This document shows positions 6,801 to 11,202 of a DNA stretch of 11,202 nucleotides, piece by piece. This DNA is from Podila epigama (lineage: Eukaryota; Mortierellomycota; Mortierellomycetes; Mortierellales; Mortierellaceae), in contig JAAAVE010000999.1 in NCBI GenBank assembly GCA_015679605.1, forward strand, positions 1-11,202, given 5' to 3'. The position numbers and the translations under genes were made by a program. Position 1 is the first letter of the stretch; every line of letters starts with the position of its first letter. The notes under the pieces are model-generated. The model was not told where the DNA came from. It ran no database searches and saw only the letters and a list, made by a program, of their open reading frames with translations.

Positions 6801-9800
6801 CAGCAGTGCGGCCAAAATCATGGCTCGCTGGCGGTTGTGCTTCTCCAAGATAAAGTCCACAAGAGAAAGATCCAGGGACTCGATCATGGGCCTATGAAGT
6901 TTGTCTCGAGCCAGATCGAATACACCTGGGGTCGTCAAATCCAATGGTCCCATAGTCTCTGCCATTGCGTTGGGCCACAATCTTCCACAGACAGTGTCAA
7001 GAACAATCTCATCTAATTCCTCCGAGGGCTGTTTTTGCCAAAGATCTAAAAGCGACGCCGCGGATTCGATAGGGATTGCTGAGGCAGAACCTGATTGACG
7101 AGCAATGTGCTTCAGAATGGTAGACAAGAGTGCGTTGAAGGCTGCAGTGGCTGTGAACTTGGGATGACGGTGAAGACCTAACAGCGATTGCAAAAGCATC
7201 GACAAGTCCGAGACGGAGCACATAAATGCCAATTTGGAAAGATATCGGACCGTCTGTAATATTTTGACATCAACGCGATCACAGAAAGAAAAAAAAAAGG
7301 TTAGAAATGATACACTTTTGGCACAAGCTCCATTTTGTAACGACTTGACCAAATGAATCTACCTTGGCTTGAAGAGCCGACCCTCCAGTCTTCTTGACGT
7401 TCTCGAGCTCCAGTGCAACACGCTCAACGGTTTTGCGGAGGAAGTAGCTAGACAACATGAGGTGAGAGCCTGCAATTCTTCCACCACCAGAGGACGATGT
7501 CATGGGCTTCATGCTGACCACAAGTAAATCAACAGTGTGCTCAGAGAATGCTTCCAGGACGTCGTTTTTGACCCCTCCAGCATCGAACAAGTAAAGATCC
7601 CGAAGAGTGAACTGCTCCCAAAGGCGCGTTTTGAAATCCGCAAAGACAATTTCATTGGAACGAGTGGATTCTAGCATCGTCGTCAAGATTTTAAAGCAGG
7701 CATTCGTGGTAGCTGCTTTAGCTTGGCCTGCTTGAATCCATTGTGTAAGACGGTTGATGACCAAGGTGCTGTAAAGGGTCAGGTATTGTGGCTCTGCTTG
7801 ATGGATGGCATGATTCAATAGCCCAAGAACTCCTCCCGTCGAAACACTTTTCGGTGTGCAGTTTTGGAAGAGAGTTGCAAACGGCAGTGTTTTCAAAAAT
7901 GCGTAGATTGTGTTCTGATCCAAGATTTCTTCATCCACATTATCATTCAACAACGCTGCCACCTCTGGAATGTCGTAAAGGAAGCCCATGAATGGCATCC
8001 GTGTCCTGATGTAATCAGTAATGCATCGAGTGGCTCCTAAGCTTTCAGCTGAAAAATGAACAATCTTGGAAAAGTTGTGTGCAATACTGGCTGAGCTCTG
8101 AAGATGCAAGTGATCCATGAACTTTGTGCGGTCTTCATTGTCCAAGAGCGAAAGCAGATCGGTACCATCTGTCTTTTTGGTGAACGGCGCAGCCTTCTTG
8201 CCAGTCGTGCCTTTGAGTGACTCTGTCGCCAACGCCAAATATTCCGTTACGCCAAGACCTTTGATGGCGACTCGCTTCTCCATACTGAGCTTCAAAACGT
8301 TCTCAATTTCCTCTGACGACTGCTCTTGAATTCTTTGAAGACACTCGAGAGCGAAAGCTGGTGAACGATTTTGATTCCAACTCAATGTCGGTACAAGACG
8401 CTGAAGAAAAGATGCAATGCTGTCGGCAATCACCTTTGCATTTTCCTTAGAGTGCACATGCTGGAACTGCTCAAGGATGGTCATCAAGAGTGGGCTGTAA
8501 TGCTGAGCATAGTTTTGATTCGGTGAAGCTGCAAGAGTTGATGCAATTAATTCAGTCGTATCTTGGTGGCTGTCGATGTCCATAGCGCTTCCTGGTTCCT
8601 GAAGTTTCTTGAGGATCTTGGACGATTGATCAACGTACTTGTAGGGTGTCCGCAAGCATCTGGCGATACAGTCGTCCAAGAACTGAAGGAAGGCTTTTTG
8701 GTCCTGAGTCAGATCTGGGCGACCATAATTTGTTGAGGGAATTGCTTCAATCCAAAGGGGAGCTTCTGAAGGATCGTGCTGAAAGAGGATAGACTCGCCG
8801 AGGAGCTTTGAAACGAGCCGCTGAGTGAGCTTCTTGATCTGTGGGTGCTCAGTGGTGAGGTAGAGGGTGAGAAGCTTTAAGAGATGAGACGATGTTCCAT
8901 CCTGAGCCTTGTTTGACCATCGGAAATCGTTGAGCTCCAACAACAACTCCAGTAAGTGAATAAGAGTTCCTGCTTGTACACTTGAAAAATCCGTGGGGAT
9001 CAATTTACCAATGTCAAACTTGGATTCGCTCACAGCTTCGGGCAAGAACTGCTGATAGTATTTGATGAGACGAAGAACACCGTTGTTGAAGAGATTCAGA
9101 CGAACTAGCTCCTCTTCCTCCTTGTCTGCAAGGCTTTGAGACTGGATGCCGTTGTGAAGGGAAATAACGATTTGGATATCAGGTACACGGCGGCGGAGTT
9201 CCGCCAATAGAAGCGTGATGGCGTTTGACCACTGAAGAGCTGGTGGATCGGATTGGCTTGTTGTTGGTCCTGTCAACGATTCCTCCGCATCCAGAGTATC
9301 ATTAGCATTGGGGAGATCCTCTACATCGTTGGCCAAGGAGCGAATGGCAGACTGCATGACGGCGATGACCGCTTCTGTCTTTTGGAATGCTGCAGCCAAT
9401 TCAATAATAGTAAAATAACGCACAAGCATGCTCGAGTGTTGTAGTCCCTTGCTGAGAATAGTGCGGTTGGCGGGTGTAGGGAGAATGTTTTCAATCATGG
9501 TGGATACTGGAGGTGGATGCGACGCGAAGAGTCCGGTGTGCTGTAGGTAGAGGTTGGGTACCGGAATCTCTGTGATTTTGTGGAGGAGCGTCATGTTGGC
9601 GAGCCAACGGGCCGAAAGGCGGGGCTCCAGTTGAATGCTTGCCTTTTGCCAAAAACTATTATGATGCGAGGTGAGAAAAAATGGTAAGCGGGGTTGCGCG
9701 GAGGCGTGTGCACAGGAGCAAGATCAGCATAAAAAATAGCAGCATATGTACGTACTGTCGAACAAGTTCTGGGCAAGCAGAAAGGATCGAAACAGTCAAC

Positions 9801-11113
9801 TCTTGTTGAAGAGGACTTTCTGTAGGGCGGAGATTGAGCAACAGTTGTGAGAGAGTCCTGTTGAAGAGGTGCTTGTTCTTTTCTGTTGATGCCTTTTCAA
9901 CAGTGGCATCAGAGTTGAGTGTGCTGGGAGGGTACCATGATGCATCCTGGAAACAGATACCAACACCTGGCGTTGTGCAGAGGGCCATCATGAATTTGTG
10001 GATGGCCATGGCGCCTGTCTCGTCCGTGTTGGGTACCGGTTCCGTTAGCGAGTATATCCTTAGCAGGTTGACTAGGAATGAGGTGTTTAAAAAGCTGATC
10101 TTTACTGTTCGGGGGAGATCATTGTCCATGACGATATGGTTGAGGAGGACGTTGAGGGTCTGTTTTATGAGCGGGAAGGAATCCATGTAAAGGTCGTTGA
10201 GGGCTCGCTGGATCAGGTCTGGTATCTCCAAGACCTCCTTCTTGACTGTTGCATCTCCTCGAACAAAGAAGGCGAGCAGGAACTGAATATAGAGTGTCCG
10301 AGTGTCTACAATGGAGAGAGCAGGAGAATGAGAGTGAGTGCGTGAAGGCAATGCAAATTAAAATGACATTTCATTCATCAAATTCGTAGGTAGAGCCACA
10401 GGTAGCAACGTGAGGATTCACGATACCTGTTTTACTAGCTGAGGAGGCATCAGCATCTGTTTCCTTGCGCCTTTGATTTTTGAGTTTGGAGAGAGCCTTG
10501 AGGCCAAAGTTGAAATCGTCCTTGAGCTCCCGGGTTGTGATGTGATGGACATGATTCATGGCTGTCAAGAGGCGGAGAGTTGCCTGGATGGTGTTGGGTC
10601 GTCCTGAAGAGAGATGGCGATAGATCACGGTCATGTGGTTCTGGAGAATGGTGCGAGTGAGCTTCATGGAGTGTGCACGGTATAGAGGCGTGTTGCACTG
10701 GTGGATGAGCTTGGAAAGCACCTCCAGGATTGGCACCTCGACCTTGGTCACTGCGTTCTGTTGTTGCCATTCCCAGATCTTGAACAGTTGAGGGCATTCA
10801 GGTGATTCTTCAACATAATCATATATAACGGTCAATGCCCTTGTCGCTGCTGCTGCCTCGACAGGATCACTCGAGTTTGGGCGCACATTGAGCTGTTGCC
10901 GGAGCCGCCTCAAAGCTATTCATCAAAGAGAAGAAGATTGTATCAATTAGGGCAGGTTCGGTCCATGACATTGAGTATAACAAAAGGTCAATACTATGCA
11001 GATAGAAGCGTACTGGTGTATAGTAGTTCCTGGTTGTTCGAGTCCAAAGCCTTGACAATATCCTTCTTGTCCTGGAAGGGAGCCAACTTTTCGGTAGGCG
11101 CCTTTTCAGTCAT
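3811..11113 (-). CDS. URB1: Urb1/Npa1 nucleolar pre-ribosomal-associated protein, nine exons
   Basis: Urb1 (Npa1) is a large helical-repeat scaffold of the earliest pre-60S particles in the nucleolus. It works with partners such as Npa2, Nop8, Rsa3 and Dbp6 and is needed for 25S rRNA and 60S maturation. Exons, 5' to 3' on the minus strand: 11113-11014, 10915-10427, 10305-9756, 9655-7363, 7253-6093, 5997-5293, 5188-4769, 4652-4406, 4307-3811. Phases are 1,1,2,0,0,0,0,1, and the sum is 6462 nt: 2153 aa plus TAA. This lies between the yeast (1764) and human (2271) lengths. The N-terminal Npa1 domain spans about 60-400: ECPQLFKIWE (73-82), RAHSMKLTRTILQNH (113-127), FNFGLKALSKLK (169-180), DTRTLYIQFLLAF (197-209), then LEPRLSARWLANM near 385-400 across the exon 3/4 junction. 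A long alpha-helical middle follows. The C-terminal NopRA1-type domain lies in exons 6-8: IYDPCFMLPLF, RKLIECNGLG, MRLAAFSLLDDFY and the RPDHFMYP region of exon 7. The ATG at 11113 is the only one in the open 5' stretch (G at -3). I see no frameshift or break. Confidence 0.95.
4308..11013 (-). other. URB1: Eight URB1 introns
   Basis: Introns, in transcript order: 11013-10916 (98 nt), 10426-10306 (121), 9755-9656 (100), 7362-7254 (109), 6092-5998 (95), 5292-5189 (104), 4768-4653 (116), 4405-4308 (98). All are GT...AG. Donors read GTACGC, GTATCG, GTACGT, GTAGAT, GTAAGT, GTATGG, GTAATG and GTAAGT. Acceptors are mostly TATAG or TGTAG, one being TTACAG. Each junction was set by frame continuity and by Urb1-like residues crossing it. 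Two have close in-frame alternatives: a second donor 9 nt upstream at exon 2 (exon end 10436), and a second acceptor 9 nt downstream at exon 6 (exon start 5988). None holds an obvious snoRNA. Confidence 0.85.
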
Positions 11114-11202
11114 GGCGAAATGAGGAAGAAGAATGTGTTCTTTACACCAACAACAAGAAAAAAGTAGTAAAGGTGACAAAAAAAAAAATAAAAAAATAAA
11201 AA
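11114..11202 (-). promoter_or_regulatory. URB1 5' upstream region with poly(dA:dT) tract
   Basis: On the minus strand, a T-rich block (complement of 11178-11202, nearly all A on the plus strand) precedes a CT-rich stretch and then the URB1 ATG. Poly(dA:dT) of this kind excludes nucleosomes and is typical of fungal promoters for ribosome-biogenesis genes. No other in-frame ATG lies upstream within the window. The window ends here, so the promoter is incomplete. Confidence 0.45.

Noticed and set aside
9834-10190. 118-codon plus-strand ORF over URB1 exon 3.
   Set aside because: It lies within an exon whose minus-strand translation is clearly Urb1, so it is a shadow frame.
10306-10426. A TGATGAAT sequence in URB1 intron 2, like a C/D snoRNA C box.
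   Set aside because: No matching D box (CTGA) or terminal stem was found at a suitable distance.
98-11113. A functional cluster linking Rtt109, the unknown protein and Urb1.
   Set aside because: The genes differ in orientation and known pathway. Adjacency in a compact fungal genome is not evidence of shared function.

Overview
The window looks like nuclear DNA of a fungus. It carries a fungus-type RTT109 histone acetyltransferase, its spliceosomal introns are short (95-179 nt) with GT...AG ends and often GTAAGT-like donors, and its upstream regions are rich in pyrimidines or poly(dA:dT). Gene density is high. The style suggests an early-diverging lineage such as Mucoromycota, but that placement is an inference from general appearance and is not proven by any marker here.

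Layout. (1) 98-1825, plus strand: a single-exon gene for a 575-aa Rtt109-family (KAT11) histone H3 lysine acetyltransferase. (2) 1975-3410, plus strand: a three-exon gene for a 379-aa protein I do not recognise. Its N-terminal half holds a degenerate repeat ending in a W-x-x-T-P-I motif, and its C-terminal half is a basic helical region. (3) 3411-3810: a convergent 3' intergenic region with two AATAAA signals on the minus strand. (4) 3811-11113, minus strand: a nine-exon gene for the giant nucleolar 60S-biogenesis factor Urb1/Npa1. The nine exons join with matching phases into 2153 codons plus a stop. (5) 11114-11202: the start of the URB1 upstream region, ending in poly(dA:dT).

How the genes relate. 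RTT109 and the unknown gene are tandem with only 149 bp between them, and the unknown gene and URB1 are convergent. Rtt109 acts on newly made histone H3 in chromatin assembly, and Urb1 acts in early pre-60S particles in the nucleolus. No shared pathway is evident, so this reads as ordinary fungal gene packing and not as a functional cluster.

The points most worth a second look are the altered catalytic-loop motif of Rtt109 (FPGDPT where well-studied members have a DDPK-type motif) and the unrecognised repeat protein. I found no mobile element, CRISPR array, rRNA or tRNA.
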